Below are positions 32,583-40,943 of a stretch of DNA of 64,000 bases, piece by piece. The notes under the pieces are model-generated. The model searched no databases. It saw only the letters and a program-made list of their open reading frames with translations, and was not told the DNA's origin. The first letter of the stretch is position 1. Each line of letters opens with the position of its first letter. Source of the stretch: Paenibacillus sp. YPG26 (GTDB lineage: Bacteria; Bacillota; Bacilli; Paenibacillales; Paenibacillaceae); assembly GCF_023704175.1 (NCBI RefSeq), contig NZ_CP084530.1, forward strand, positions 1,634,001 to 1,698,000, in the 5' to 3' direction. The translations under genes and the position numbers were made by a program.

Positions 32583-33665
32583 ATGTCTAGAGTGTTGAAA
32601 GTAGCCGTAATCGGCTGTGGAGGTATTGCCACAGGTAAGCATCTGCCGAGCTTGTCCAAGCAGAAAGAGGTGGAGCTGGTTGCCTTTTGCGATATTGTTG
32701 AAGAGCGTGCGCTTGAAGCCAAAGAGAAATACGGTAACGAGAACAGTAAGGTCTATACGGATTACAAGCAGCTGCTTGAAGAAAGCGGAGCAGAGGTAAT
32801 TCATGTATGCACTCCGAATGATTCACACGCGGAGATCACGATCGCCTCACTGGAATCAGGCAGACATGTAATGTGTGAGAAGCCAATGGCGAAGACAGCT
32901 GAGCAGGCCAGAGCTATGCTGGATGCCGCCAAGCGTACGGGCAAGAAGCTGTCCATTGCCTATCAGAACCGCTTCCGCAGTGATAGCCAATATCTTAAGA
33001 AGCTCTGTGATGACGGCGAGCTTGGAGATATTTATCTAGGGAAGGCGCTTGCTATCCGCCGCCGTGCTGTTCCTACTTGGGGCGTGTTCCTGGATGAAGA
33101 GAAGCAGGGCGGAGGACCGCTTATAGATATCGGAACCCATGCGCTGGATTTAACTCTTTGGCTGATGAACAACTATGAGCCAAAGAGCGTAACCGGCTCG
33201 GTATTTCACAAGCTCGGAAGCCGGAAGAATGCGGCGAATGCATTCGGGTCATGGGATCCAGAGGAGTTCAAAGTGGAGGATTCCGCATTTGGATTTATTA
33301 CCATGAAGAACGGTGCGACCATTATTCTGGAATCCAGCTGGGCTCTGAATGTGCTTGAGATTGGGGAAGCACAGACCATTCTGAGTGGTACAGAAGGTGG
33401 AGCCGACATGAAGAATGGTCTTCGTCTGAATGGCGAGAAGAACAGCCGTCTGTGGGAGACCAAGGTGGATCTTAGTTCAGGCGGGGTGGCCTTCTACGAA
33501 GGGGAAGAAGAGACGGATGCGTATCTCGAGGCTAAATCCTGGGTTGAGGCTGTGCTAGAAGACCGTGAACCGCTTGTGAAGCCAGAACAGGCGCTGGTAG
33601 TAACTGAGATTCTTGAGGCTATTTATGAATCGGCAAGAACAGGCCGAACCGTATATTTTGAATAA
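32583..33665 (+). CDS. Gfo/Idh/MocA family NAD(P)-dependent oxidoreductase
   Basis: A 360-residue sugar or inositol-type dehydrogenase. The N-terminal Rossmann fold reads VAVIGCGGIATGKHLPSL. The family EKP motif is MCEKPMAKTAEQA, and GGGPLIDIGTHALDLTLWLM holds the catalytic-region Asp and His. GAGGAGGGC lies before ATG 32583. It is followed 19 nt later by a sugar isomerase/epimerase, the common partner in cyclitol or rare-sugar breakdown. The exact substrate cannot be told. Confidence 0.93.
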   Translation: MSRVLKVAVIGCGGIATGKHLPSLSKQKEVELVAFCDIVEERALEAKEKYGNENSKVYTDYKQLLEESGAEVIHVCTPNDSHAEITIASLESGRHVMCEKPMAKTAEQARAMLDAAKRTGKKLSIAYQNRFRSDSQYLKKLCDDGELGDIYLGKALAIRRRAVPTWGVFLDEEKQGGGPLIDIGTHALDLTLWLMNNYEPKSVTGSVFHKLGSRKNAANAFGSWDPEEFKVEDSAFGFITMKNGATIILESSWALNVLEIGEAQTILSGTEGGADMKNGLRLNGEKNSRLWETKVDLSSGGVAFYEGEEETDAYLEAKSWVEAVLEDREPLVKPEQALVVTEILEAIYESARTGRTVYFE

Positions 33666-33684
33666 TAACTAGGAGGATACAATT

Positions 33685-34653
33685 ATGAAATTAGGAGTAT
33701 TTCTAGTTCTGTTCGGAGACCGTTCATTTGAAGAGGCTTTGGATTTTGTTGCGTCCCAGGGCGTGAAGGCAGTGGAGATTGGTACCGGAGGGAATCCGGG
33801 GAACAAGCATTGCCAGCCAGATGTACTGCTGGAGAACAAGACGGCTAGGGATGAATTCAAGAAGGCGTTGGATTCCAGGGGCATTACAATCAGTGCCCTA
33901 AGCTGCCACGGGAACCCGCTCCACCCTCAGAAAGCACTTGCTAAGGCGGATCATGAAGACTTCCTGAAGACCGTCAAGCTTGCCGAGCTTCTAGAGGTTC
34001 CCGTTGTGAATACTTTCTCGGGATGTCCCGGCGATCATGAAGATGCGAAGTATCCGAACTGGCCGGTTGCCCCTTGGCCGAATGACTACCAGGAGATTCT
34101 GAAGTGGCAGTGGGAGAACAAGATCATTCCTTATTGGACTGAGATGGGGAAATATGCAGCTGAACATCACGTAAAAGTTGGACTTGAGCTGCATGGTGGA
34201 TTCTCCGTGCATACCCCTGCAACCCTGCTTCGTCTTCGGGAAGCCGCAGGTGAGGCCATTGGAGCGAATCTGGACCCGAGCCATATGTGGTGGCAGGGTA
34301 TTGACCCTGTTCAAGCCATTCATATTCTAGGCCGTGAAGGAGCTATACATCATTTCCATGCCAAGGATACGGTTATTGATCCGGTCAACGTGAATAAATA
34401 CGGCCTTACAGATATGCAGTCCTATGCCAACATGCTTGATCGCGCATGGCAGTTCCGTACGGTAGGTTACGGTCACGATATCAAGACCTGGGCGGATATA
34501 ATCAGTGCTCTGCGCCTGGTAGGATACGACTATGTGGTAAGCATTGAACATGAAGACGGCTTGATGTCCATCGAAGAAGGGTTCACCAAGGCAGTGCGTA
34601 ACCTGCAATCAATCATCATTGAAGATTCGAGCGCGGATATGTGGTGGGTGTAA
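33685..34653 (+). CDS. Sugar phosphate isomerase/epimerase (xylose-isomerase-like TIM barrel)
   Basis: A 322-residue AP-endonuclease-2/IolE-fold enzyme. Metal-site strands are visible: VKAVEIGTGGNPG, SALSCHGNPLHP, VGLELHGGFSVH (Glu and His), IGANLDPSHMWWQG (Asp, His), HHFHAKD and VVSIEHEDGLM (Glu). It follows the Gfo/Idh gene closely with AGGAGG before ATG 33685, so the two act in one pathway. A long hairpin terminator follows. Substrate unknown. Confidence 0.92.
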   Translation: MKLGVFLVLFGDRSFEEALDFVASQGVKAVEIGTGGNPGNKHCQPDVLLENKTARDEFKKALDSRGITISALSCHGNPLHPQKALAKADHEDFLKTVKLAELLEVPVVNTFSGCPGDHEDAKYPNWPVAPWPNDYQEILKWQWENKIIPYWTEMGKYAAEHHVKVGLELHGGFSVHTPATLLRLREAAGEAIGANLDPSHMWWQGIDPVQAIHILGREGAIHHFHAKDTVIDPVNVNKYGLTDMQSYANMLDRAWQFRTVGYGHDIKTWADIISALRLVGYDYVVSIEHEDGLMSIEEGFTKAVRNLQSIIIEDSSADMWWV

Positions 34654-34695
34654 AAGCCCATGCCACATCCATTCCATATAATTAAATAAATTTTT

Positions 34696-34760
34696 AACAA
34701 ATAAGCCAAACTATGATCGGAGGATAATATCCGAAAATAGTCTTGGCTTATTTGTTATGA
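34696..34760 (+). terminator. Long hairpin after the isomerase gene
   Basis: A perfect 14-bp outer stem (AACAAATAAGCCAA with TTGGCTTATTTGTT) encloses short CTAT/ATAG and CGGA/TCCG pairs. The final T content is modest, so it may be a terminator or another RNA structure. Confidence 0.6.
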
Positions 34761-34910
34761 AACGTTCATTTTGTATACCCTTTCACGTATATATTGTATA
34801 ATCAGGCAGTATCCTGGTTTTCTTTATGACCAAAGTATTGTAAAATATATATACTAACTAAACGTAAGTTTTCGGTTATACCCTGACCGGAGTATAAAGA
34901 GGTGATTTCT

Positions 34911-35225
34911 ATGGAGGGTCAATGGAATTTGTGTCCGCGATTTGAAACCGCGTTCTCTTTTCTCGGTAAGAGATGGAACGGTCTGATCATACAGACCTTG
35001 ATGAGCGGCCCTAAGCGGTTCAAGGACATTTCTGGGCTTATTCCGTCGATGAGTGACAAAATGCTGTCCGAACGCATGAAAGACTTGGAGTGTGAAGGCA
35101 TCCTGGTTCGCCATGTATATCCCGAGACTCCTGTCCGGATTGAGTACGAATTGACAGACAAAGGCAGAGCACTTCAGCCGGTAATGGAGCAGATTCAATC
35201 CTGGGCAGAAGCCTGGGTAGAATAA
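34911..35225 (+). CDS. HxlR family transcriptional regulator
   Basis: A 104-residue winged-helix regulator. MEGQWNLCPRFETAFSFLGKRWNGLIIQTLMSGPKRFKDI is the HxlR pattern, with a conserved Cys near residue 8 that can sense thiol or electrophile stress. GLIPSMSDKMLSERMKDLECEGILVRHVYPETPVRIEYELTDKG completes the wing. ATG 34911 follows AAGAGGTG. The flavoprotein 50 nt downstream is probably its target. Confidence 0.92.
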   Translation: MEGQWNLCPRFETAFSFLGKRWNGLIIQTLMSGPKRFKDISGLIPSMSDKMLSERMKDLECEGILVRHVYPETPVRIEYELTDKGRALQPVMEQIQSWAEAWVE

Positions 35226-35275
35226 TAAGCCAGTGTCTTGCTGCTGGCTAATTAACATAGAAAGCAGGTGCTTTA

Positions 35276-35845
35276 GTGGCAGAGATCATCATTATTGGAG
35301 CCGGACCGGCTGGAGCCAGTGCAGCTTTATTTCTGGCCAAGGCAGGTAGAGAAACCTTGGTAATTGACAGCAACACAAGTATGACCAAGCGGGCTTGGAT
35401 TGAGAACCACTATGGCGTCAGAGACATCTCGGGACCGGATCTGCTCAAGATCGGTCGTGAGCAGGCCGCCAAATTCGGAGCCAAATTTATTGAAGAGAAA
35501 GTTACGGCTCTGGATACCAACGGCGGCCAATCAGTTACTATTAAGACGGAATCGGGAAGAAGCTATGAGGCGTCTCATGTGATCTTTGCTACGGGAGCGC
35601 TTACAGATTTGGCTAAGCATATCGGGCTTGAGTTTAAGGAAGGTCCGGAGCCTAGAATTAAGACGGTTATTGCAACGGATAGGGAAGGCCGCACAAGTAA
35701 GCCGAGAATCTGGGCAGCCGGAACGGTGGCCGGGGCAAGTGTTCACACGATTATAACGGCTGGCGACGGTGCTAGAGTAGCAGTTGAAATATTAAGCGAG
35801 TTAAATGGCGAGCGTTATGTAGACCACGATGTATTGAAATCATAA
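35276..35845 (+). CDS. Small thioredoxin-reductase-like FAD protein (189 aa)
   Basis: A single-domain flavoprotein of 189 residues. The FAD site is IIIIGAGPAGASAALFLAKAGRETLVID, with a second contact HVIFATGA and a late IWAAGTVAG. Full thioredoxin reductases are about 310 residues, with an inserted NADPH domain and CxxC; both are absent here. It must therefore receive electrons in another way or act as a redox sensor. GTG 35276 is preceded by GCAGGTG. It pairs with the HxlR gene and ends before a terminator. Confidence 0.85.
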   Translation: MAEIIIIGAGPAGASAALFLAKAGRETLVIDSNTSMTKRAWIENHYGVRDISGPDLLKIGREQAAKFGAKFIEEKVTALDTNGGQSVTIKTESGRSYEASHVIFATGALTDLAKHIGLEFKEGPEPRIKTVIATDREGRTSKPRIWAAGTVAGASVHTIITAGDGARVAVEILSELNGERYVDHDVLKS

Positions 35846-35853
35846 ATATGATC

Positions 35854-35890
35854 AGGCTTTTTGCAGCTATATCTGCAGAAAGCCTTTTTT
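35854..35890 (+). terminator. Terminator after the mini flavoprotein gene
   Basis: AGGCTTT-GCAG pairs with CTGC-AAAGCCT, followed by TTTTTT. Confidence 0.85.
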
Positions 35891-35932
35891 ATTTAGAATT
35901 GTGATCAATAGTGACTTTTATTACAAAATCTC

Positions 35933-35976
35933 TGTTACTCAAATCACACATGTTCTTCAGTGAATTGAAGTACGAT
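35933..35976 (+). promoter_or_regulatory. Degenerate FNR-type box and -10 upstream of ric
   Basis: TGTTACTCAAATCACA (35933-35948) matches TGTGA-N6-TCACA in nine of ten positions. TACGAT at 35971-35976 serves as -10, placing the box centre close to -41.5, as at hmp, nirB and adhE. Confidence 0.6.
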
Positions 35977-36014
35977 GGTATCAGATATTAACCAAAAACA
36001 ATGGAGTGGATGAA

Positions 36015-36716
36015 ATGGGTATGGCTAATCTTGCTTTCAAAGCAGAAGACATGGTGAGAGACGTTGTGGTGCGTTTTCCTAAGTCAAGCGATTATTTTCG
36101 AAGCCATCGTATTGACTTCTGCTGTGGTGGGAATCGTCCGTTAAGTGAGGCGTTGGAAGAGAGAGGTCTCAGTACTGAAGATGTGTTGAAGGATCTTCAC
36201 AGGCTGCTCAGCGAGCATCCAGTGACCGAAGAGAATGATAACTATGCGGCATGGAGCTCTAATGATTTGATCGCATACATTGTGAATAAGCATCATGCCT
36301 ACCTTCGTGAGGAGCTTCCGTTAATCGAGCAGAACGTGAAGAAGGTATTCCGCGTTCATGGTCAAGAGGGGGAGCATTTGGCTGAAATTAACCTTCTATT
36401 CGGAGTATTGAAGAAAGAACTGCTTGAACATACAGACAAGGAAGAAGCAAGTGTCTTCCCGAAAATGATTAATTGGGAGTCCAGTCAGGAGCCGGACACG
36501 CTGAACAAGCTTCGTTCCTCTATTACAGAGCTTGAGGCGGAGCACGATGCTGCAGGAGATATTTTGAAGCGGCTTCGCGAACTGACTCAGGATTTCACGC
36601 CGCCAGCTCATGCTTGTACAACCTACAGAATGACTTATTCCCGGCTCGAGGAATTAGAAGCGATGACCTTTCAGCATGTTCATGTGGAGAATAATATTTT
36701 GTTCCCCCGTTATTGA
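36015..36716 (+). CDS. ric: Iron-sulfur cluster repair di-iron protein Ric (ScdA/YtfE)
   Basis: A 233-residue protein that repairs iron-sulfur clusters damaged by NO or peroxide. The N-terminal ScdA_N/DUF542 domain has VVVRFPKSSDYFRSHRIDFCCGGNRPL with the CC pair. The C-terminal hemerythrin-like helical bundle holds His/Glu iron ligands in NKHHAYLREELP, LLEHTDKEEASVFP, ELEAEHDAAG and FQHVHVENNILFPR. ATG 36015 is chosen over GTG 36006, which overlaps its ribosome binding site ATGGAG. Next to nirBD and with hmp nearby, it forms part of the nitrosative-stress set. Confidence 0.93.
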   Translation: MGMANLAFKAEDMVRDVVVRFPKSSDYFRSHRIDFCCGGNRPLSEALEERGLSTEDVLKDLHRLLSEHPVTEENDNYAAWSSNDLIAYIVNKHHAYLREELPLIEQNVKKVFRVHGQEGEHLAEINLLFGVLKKELLEHTDKEEASVFPKMINWESSQEPDTLNKLRSSITELEAEHDAAGDILKRLRELTQDFTPPAHACTTYRMTYSRLEELEAMTFQHVHVENNILFPRY

Positions 36717-36749
36717 GTAAGAGAAACTGTGATGAAGTATGCTTATGAA

Positions 36750-36832
36750 TGTGAAAAGTATCACTATTATGTGAGCTATATCACTATAGTGTGAGGTATG
36801 TCACAACTTCGATATTGTACTGTCGATATACT
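36750..36832 (+). promoter_or_regulatory. Three tandem FNR-type boxes and -10 of the nirBD promoter
   Basis: TGTGAAAAGTATCACT (36750-36765), TGTGAGCTATATCACT (36770-36785) and TGTGAGGTATGTCACA (36790-36805) are repeated at exactly 20-bp steps, close to two helical turns. TATACT at 36827-36832 is the -10, so the third box is centred at about -41.5, the other two at about -61.5 and -81.5. Confidence 0.85.
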
Positions 36833-36895
36833 TAAGTCATCAAAGGGCGAAATTAAACAATAACATGCCTGAATAGTTTGAGGAGGCATCTGAAT

Positions 36896-39337
36896 ATGAG
36901 CACGAATAAAAAGAAGCTTGTTGTCATAGGTAACGGAATGGCCGGGATTAGCACGGTCGAGCAAATTCTTAAGTTAACTACAAATTTTGATATAACGGTG
37001 TTTGGCAGTGAACCACACCCTAACTACAACCGGATTATGCTCTCTTATGTTCTGGATGGCAGCAAGACGATGGATGATATTGTTCTCAATGATCTGAATT
37101 GGTACAGCGAGCATGGGATTAAGCTTCATACCGGCACGACGGTAACACATATTGATGAAGCCAGCAGAGAAGTCGTGGCTGAGAATGGACAGCGCGTGCC
37201 ATATGATCAAATTATTATAGCAACTGGCTCGAAGCCGTTCATCCTGCCGATTCCAGGCAGCGATAAAGAAGGCGTAATCGGGTTCCGCGATATCGAGGAT
37301 TGCAATCAAATGCTGGAAGCAGCCAAGAATTACAAGAAGGCTGCGGTTATAGGCGGCGGACTACTAGGACTTGAGGCTGCCAAAGGACTTGTTCATTTAG
37401 GAATGGACGTGACTGTGGTTCATCTGATGGAAGATCTGATGGAGCGTCAATTGGACAGCACGGCTGCAGCAATGCTGAGAGCGGAGCTTGAGCGTCAAGG
37501 GATCAAATTTGCCATGGGCGTTCAGACCACTGAATTGATCGGTGAGGAACGGGTGCAAGGACTGAAATTCAAGGACGGAACCGTGCTTGAAGCTGACTTT
37601 GTCGTAATGGCTGTTGGAATCAAGCCTAATATTGCTGTCGCGGCGGCAAGTGGAATTGAGACAAACCGGGGCATCATTGTGGATGACTTCATGCAGACAT
37701 CCATGCTTAATGTATACTCCGTCGGAGAATGTAACGAACATAGAGGTGTGTGTTACGGTCTGGTAGCCCCACTCTTTGAACAAGGCATGATTCTGGCCAA
37801 GCATATTTGCAATGTGGACACAGCTGGCTATGAAGGTTCTGTTGTATCAACAAAGCTTAAAATTTCGGGTGTTGATGTATTCTCAACTGGAGAATTTATC
37901 GACGGGCCAGAGCATGTTGTAATTGCTCAGAAAGACGAATGGAAGCGAACTTACAAGAAGATTTTGCTTAAAAACAACGTCATGGTAGGAGCAGTGCTCT
38001 TTGGCGACATTACAGAATCCGCTAATTTGCAGAAGCTGATCAAGCAGAGAACAGAGATGACGGATGAGCTGTATGCTCAGTTGATGGGAACCGGCTGCTG
38101 CGGCGGCGGAGCTGAGAAGAAATCGTCGTCTGTAGATACGATGGCTGATGACGAAATCGTATGTGGATGCAACGGGGTAACGAAGAAAGCAATTGTCGAT
38201 GTAATTAATGATCAGGGCCTGACAACAGTGGATGAGATTAAAGCTTGCACAGGAGCTACACGTTCATGCGGCGGTTGTAAGCCTGTTGTTGAACAAATCC
38301 TGCAGTACGTCCTCGGAGATGGCTTCAAGAAGACAGCCAAACAGGGAATATGCGGCTGTACAACCTTGAGCCGTGATGAAATTGTTGCTGAGATCAAGAG
38401 CAAAGGTCTCACTACAACCAAGGAAATCATGCACGTGCTTGATTGGAACCAGAAGGAAGGATGCTCGAAGTGCCGGCCAGCCTTGAACTACTATCTGGGC
38501 ATGATCAATCCGGATTCACATGTGGATGAGAAAGAATCACGTTTTGTTAACGAGCGTATGAATGCGAATATCCAAAAGGATGGCACCTATACCGTAGTTC
38601 CACGGATGTACGGCGGTGTAACTACTCCAGAAGATCTTAAGAAAATCGCCGATGTCTCGCTCAAATATGATGTTAAAGCTGTTAAAGTCACAGGCGGACA
38701 GCGTCTAGACTTAATTGGAGTGAAGAAAGAAGATCTTCCAAAAGTATGGGAAGAGCTGGATATGCCATCAGGGTACGCATATGCCAAATCGCTGCGCACG
38801 GTTAAGACTTGTGTCGGTTCGCAGTTCTGCCGCTTTGGTACACAGGATTCGATGGGTATGGGAGCACTTCTTGAACGCAAGTTCGAGAGACTTGATTTCC
38901 CGGCTAAATTCAAGATGGCGGTTAATGGCTGCCCAAGAAACTGTGCCGAGTCGTGCACGAAGGATATTGGTATTGTTGGTAACGATGGAGGCTGGGAAAT
39001 CTTTATTGGCGGTAACGGCGGGATTAAAGCCCGTCTTGCGGATTCGCTGTGCAAAGTGAAAACGGATGAAGAGCTTATTGAAATCTGTGGCGCGATGATG
39101 CAATACTACCGGGAGACCGGCAACTACCTTGAGAGAACATCGGAGTGGGTTGAACGGTTAGGTCTGGAACAGATTCGGGCAGTTGTGGTGGAAGATGAAG
39201 CCAACCGCAAGGCCTTGATGGAACGCATCGAGTTTGCGCTTGAGCAGGTTGAAGATCCTTGGAAGAAAGTCTTGAATGATGAGAAGACCCAAAGAGCCTT
39301 GTTTAATCAGCTGGACCCTGCGTTGCTTCAGAAATAA
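36896..39337 (+). CDS. nirB: Assimilatory-type nitrite reductase [NAD(P)H], large subunit
   Basis: An 813-residue sirohaem enzyme reducing nitrite to ammonium with NAD(P)H in the cytosol. Order: FAD/NAD domains (VVIGNGMAGISTVEQI, VIGGGLLGLEAAKGL), a BFD-like [2Fe-2S] region with CGCNG and SCGGCKP, a second such segment (ICGCTTLSRDEIV, GCSKCRPALNYY), then the sirohaem/[4Fe-4S] part with TCVGSQFCRFGTQDS and NGCPRNCAESCTKDIG. ATG 36896 has GAGGAGGC upstream; TTG 36878 is disfavoured. Three FNR boxes precede it, so the role is probably nitrite respiration-linked ammonification or detoxification. Confidence 0.96.
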   Translation: MSTNKKKLVVIGNGMAGISTVEQILKLTTNFDITVFGSEPHPNYNRIMLSYVLDGSKTMDDIVLNDLNWYSEHGIKLHTGTTVTHIDEASREVVAENGQRVPYDQIIIATGSKPFILPIPGSDKEGVIGFRDIEDCNQMLEAAKNYKKAAVIGGGLLGLEAAKGLVHLGMDVTVVHLMEDLMERQLDSTAAAMLRAELERQGIKFAMGVQTTELIGEERVQGLKFKDGTVLEADFVVMAVGIKPNIAVAAASGIETNRGIIVDDFMQTSMLNVYSVGECNEHRGVCYGLVAPLFEQGMILAKHICNVDTAGYEGSVVSTKLKISGVDVFSTGEFIDGPEHVVIAQKDEWKRTYKKILLKNNVMVGAVLFGDITESANLQKLIKQRTEMTDELYAQLMGTGCCGGGAEKKSSSVDTMADDEIVCGCNGVTKKAIVDVINDQGLTTVDEIKACTGATRSCGGCKPVVEQILQYVLGDGFKKTAKQGICGCTTLSRDEIVAEIKSKGLTTTKEIMHVLDWNQKEGCSKCRPALNYYLGMINPDSHVDEKESRFVNERMNANIQKDGTYTVVPRMYGGVTTPEDLKKIADVSLKYDVKAVKVTGGQRLDLIGVKKEDLPKVWEELDMPSGYAYAKSLRTVKTCVGSQFCRFGTQDSMGMGALLERKFERLDFPAKFKMAVNGCPRNCAESCTKDIGIVGNDGGWEIFIGGNGGIKARLADSLCKVKTDEELIEICGAMMQYYRETGNYLERTSEWVERLGLEQIRAVVVEDEANRKALMERIEFALEQVEDPWKKVLNDEKTQRALFNQLDPALLQK

Positions 39338-39366
39338 GCTCACTCAGTTCGAAAGGAGAGTTATCC

Positions 39367-39711
39367 ATGGAAGAAAAGCATGCCTATTATCCTGTGGGAA
39401 CAGTAAATGATTTTCCCGCACAGATTGGCCGGGTTGCACACGTTGGTGAAGTGGAAATCGCGATATTCTTAAATTCAGCCGGAGAGATATATGCGGTAGA
39501 GAACAAGAATCCTCATCCTAAGGGTGGGCCGCTTGCAGAAGGAATTGTCTCTGGGACATACCTGTATGATCCGCTCTATGACTGGAAGATCGATCTTAAG
39601 ACCGGACTCGTGCAGGCCCCTGATGAAGGAATGGTAAGAACCTTTCCCGTAATTGTCAAGGGTGGTATCGTCTTTGTAGGCGCGCTGGCTCTTGAACCGG
39701 CAAAAGTATAA
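39367..39711 (+). CDS. nirD: Nitrite reductase small subunit NirD
   Basis: A 114-residue Rieske-fold subunit of NirBD. The fold is clear (VGEVEIAIFLNSAGEIYAVENKNPHPKGGPLAEGIV, YDPLYDWKIDLKTG), but the usual CxH...CxxH cluster ligands are replaced, as in other NirD proteins, so it carries no [2Fe-2S] centre. AAAGGAG precedes ATG 39367. It ends the nirBD operon. Confidence 0.93.
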   Translation: MEEKHAYYPVGTVNDFPAQIGRVAHVGEVEIAIFLNSAGEIYAVENKNPHPKGGPLAEGIVSGTYLYDPLYDWKIDLKTGLVQAPDEGMVRTFPVIVKGGIVFVGALALEPAKV

Positions 39712-39722
39712 AGAGAATGAGT

Positions 39723-39755
39723 AAAGGATCCTTTCGAAATGAAAGGATCCTTTTT
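39723..39755 (+). terminator. Terminator after nirBD
   Basis: AAAGGATCCTTTC pairs with GAAAGGATCCTTT, ending in TTTTT. The arms are themselves palindromic (GGATCC). Confidence 0.88.
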
Positions 39756-39785
39756 ATATAACTCTGCTGAGTATTAAATACGTAT

Positions 39786-40493
39786 TTAGGAAGCCCATTT
39801 TCCGATAAGATACAAGACCACACAGACACCAAGAAGTATGAAAGCATGTACAGTGAACAAAACAATGCTATCCAGCTTGTTGATCACATAGAGCGAAATC
39901 ATTAGAAAAGTCCCTATCCCGGCACCGATCAGAAACCTCTTTAAATACCGACTTTTTGGTGAGTAGGATTTACGATTGTCAGCCATTTGAGTATGATGAA
40001 ATGCACGCTTGCCAATCCATGTAACTAGACCCCAGGCTATGGATAATAGCAGTATGGCATTAAGTACAAATCCAAGGCCGATAGGGATATAGAGATTAAT
40101 TTTGAAGGTTGAGAATCCATTTTGTATCCATTGATTAAGTGATCCCGAAACAATCACGTGTATTAATAATAATATACTTAAACCAGAGAATATGATGGCA
40201 ACTGCCTCTTTCAGCTTGTCTCTCCCTGATTTTGAAGCCGAGTTAAGAATAATTTCATCGCAAAAGCTTTTGTAATCAGTTCCGATTATTGTAGATATGT
40301 CCTCATTTCTTTCTTGTGCAGCCAGAGTCATATCCAGCAGATCGTGCCTGACCAATTCCACTTGTGCATCGGGCATACTGCTAACCCGCAGATATACAAC
40401 TATGTCCAACATGACTTGCTGGTTATGTTTCTCTAATTTCTTATCCAGTTCGTTATTTTTCATGCGAAGCTGATTAGTAGTTGTAATACTCAA
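39786..40493 (-). CDS. Membrane protein partner of the PadR regulator
   Basis: A 235-residue protein. A soluble, charged N-terminal half (about 1-95, MKNNELDKKLEKHNQQVMLDIVVYLRV) is followed by four membrane helices (AVAIIFSGLSILLLIHVIV, LYIPIGLGFVLNAILLLSIAW, FLIGAGIGTFLMISLYVI, SIVLFTVHAFILLGVCVVLYLIG). Membrane proteins of the DUF1129/DUF1048 sort are often paired with PadR regulators; the family here is not certain. TTG 40493 has GGAGGAGAG upstream. It follows padR by 15 nt. Confidence 0.75.
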   Translation of the reverse strand: MSITTTNQLRMKNNELDKKLEKHNQQVMLDIVVYLRVSSMPDAQVELVRHDLLDMTLAAQERNEDISTIIGTDYKSFCDEIILNSASKSGRDKLKEAVAIIFSGLSILLLIHVIVSGSLNQWIQNGFSTFKINLYIPIGLGFVLNAILLLSIAWGLVTWIGKRAFHHTQMADNRKSYSPKSRYLKRFLIGAGIGTFLMISLYVINKLDSIVLFTVHAFILLGVCVVLYLIGKWAS

Positions 40494-40508
40494 TGGCTCT
40501 CCTCCTTA

Positions 40509-40826
40509 TCAGTCAAACAATTTGTGAACCGCAGCCACAAGAGTTAACCATTTCTCCCAAAAGGCTTCAAGCTCAATTAGTCCCTCATTCGTAAGGTTGA
40601 AATACTTTCTCTTCGGACCTAGTGGTGAATTCTTATAGTTAGCAGCGATCAATCCATTCTTCTCAAGCCTCATTAACAAAGGGTAAATTGTCCCTTCCGA
40701 AATGTTTGGGAATCCCTTAGAAATGAGCTTCTCGGAAATTTCATAACCATAAGTTTCATGAGTGCTAATAATTTTTAGAATACATCCCTCCAAAGTTCCC
40801 TTGAGCATTTGAGATTTATCATTCAT
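40509..40826 (-). CDS. PadR family transcriptional regulator
   Basis: A 105-residue winged-helix repressor: MLKGTLEGCILKIISTHETYGYEISEKL, FPNISEGTIYPLLMRLEKNGLI and NSPLGPKRKYFNLTNEGL are diagnostic of the PadR family. The short C-terminus is the dimerisation helix. It leads the operon with the membrane protein. Two 20-bp direct repeats lie just upstream and are the likely operator. Confidence 0.92.
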   Translation of the reverse strand: MNDKSQMLKGTLEGCILKIISTHETYGYEISEKLISKGFPNISEGTIYPLLMRLEKNGLIAANYKNSPLGPKRKYFNLTNEGLIELEAFWEKWLTLVAAVHKLFD

Positions 40827-40839
40827 CTGAACACCTACC

Positions 40840-40887
40840 TTGTATTACATAATAGCTTGTGGCTATATTGTATTACATACTAGTTTG
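40840..40887 (-). promoter_or_regulatory. Tandem 20-bp direct repeats upstream of padR
   Basis: TTGTATTACATAATAGCTTG (40840-40859) and TTGTATTACATACTAGTTTG (40868-40887) are alike in 18 of 20 bases and spaced 28 bp apart; a partial third copy (ATTGTATTAT) is at 40901. They stand where a PadR self-control operator would be. Confidence 0.55.
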
Positions 40888-40943
40888 CGAAAGCAAGCTG
40901 ATTGTATTATGAATGTCAGCAATGCAGACAAGCTGAACTGCTA

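Noticed and set aside
39367..39711. NirD as a true Rieske iron-sulfur protein
   Set aside because: The CxH and CxxH ligands are missing; it is the cluster-free small subunit usual for NirBD.
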